Shown here piece by piece: positions 10,984 through 11,194 of a stretch of DNA of 11,194 nt (positions within the stretch are counted from its first letter, which is position 1; the number at the start of each line of letters is the position of its first letter). The stretch is from Candidatus Aenigmatarchaeota archaeon (GTDB lineage Archaea > Aenigmatarchaeota > Aenigmatarchaeia > Aenigmatarchaeales > DAIDAN01), in contig DAIDAN010000018.1 of assembly GCA_027310605.1 (NCBI GenBank), positions 1-11,194 of the forward strand, read 5' to 3'. Below the pieces are notes generated by a model. The model did no database searches. It saw nothing but the letters and a program-made list of their open reading frames with translations, and was not told where the DNA came from. Both the position numbers and the translations under genes were made by a program.

Positions 10984-11194
10984 ATGAAGAACTTATCTGC
11001 TGACGATATGCTCAATACCCTGAAAGATGTTTCCGTAAAAATATCGATTAGCGAAGTGGTTGAAATAACATATACGCCTACGGGAACAGAACTCAACGCC
11101 TTAGTCGCTTCTTCAGAATTCATAGAGCAAAAAGAAAAAAAACTCGTATATGTTGAAGGCGGCTCTCAGCACGGCATGCTTGGCTTGGTTGATG
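10984..11194 (+). CDS. Hypothetical protein, N-terminal 70 residues (truncated by window)
   Basis: The frame opens with ATG 10984 and stays open to the window end. It reads MKNLSADDMLNTLKDVSVKI, then SISEVVEITYTPTGTELNALVASSEF (21-46), and KKLVYVEGGSQHGMLGLVD at the break. A leading amphipathic helix is followed by alternating beta-like segments, and no membrane segment or signal peptide appears. I do not recognise the family; LVYVEGGSQHG could precede a nucleotide-binding or regulatory domain, but that cannot be tested here. The promoter and ribosome-binding site are both strong, so expression is likely. It is divergent from tbp with 114 bp between the start codons, and shared regulation with tbp is possible. 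Its codon use is slightly more AT-rich than that of tbp. Confidence 0.75.
   Translation, partial: MKNLSADDMLNTLKDVSVKISISEVVEITYTPTGTELNALVASSEFIEQKEKKLVYVEGGSQHGMLGLVD

Overview
The window is a piece of an archaeal chromosome. The archaeal markers are TBP, RNA polymerase subunit Rpo7 with its S1 domain, the N-terminally extended archaeal form of uS15, eS1 (S3Ae), a RecJ/GAN-like DHH nuclease, a geranylgeranyl reductase of the ether-lipid pathway, a tRNA with an intron bounded by a bulge-helix-bulge, TATA boxes about 25 nt upstream of start codons, and leaderless genes. The lysine-rich proteins, compact spacing and several orphan small membrane proteins would suit an uncultivated lineage such as a DPANN archaeon. 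That placement is an inference, and the window contains no 16S rRNA to test it.

Left part (1-3129). The 3' end of a Nudix hydrolase is followed by a 154-bp non-autonomous element of IS200/IS605 (ISDra2-like) type. It is bounded by TTGAT and TTGAC and contains hairpins resembling a TnpB guide-RNA scaffold. Immediately downstream is a tight operon: a 2[4Fe-4S] ferredoxin, a nucleoside 2-deoxyribosyltransferase-like protein and a geranylgeranyl reductase. The ferredoxin is a plausible electron donor for the reductase. A DUF488 gene follows with its own promoter.

Middle (3130-5633). A hairpin-rich block of about 340 bp carries one uncertain reverse-strand ORF and weak terminal inverted repeats. 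After it come an intron-containing tRNA-Thr(UGU), and then a class I methyltransferase (-) and a GT28/MurG-like glycosyltransferase (+). These last two are transcribed divergently from a 95-bp spacer with apparently leaderless promoters.

Right part (5776-11194). This is mostly information-processing housekeeping: inorganic pyrophosphatase, Rpo7, an orphan two-helix membrane protein, uS15, an AT-rich orphan membrane ORF, the RecJ-like nuclease and eS1. Convergent to these is tbp, which shares a divergent promoter region with a gene cut off by the window end. A possible 22-codon Cys-rich microprotein lies between eS1 and tbp. Most internal genes carry a GGTGAT- or GGTTGAT-type Shine-Dalgarno sequence 3-5 nt before ATG. 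The DUF488, methyltransferase and glycosyltransferase genes lack one and instead have a TATA box about 25 nt before the start codon.
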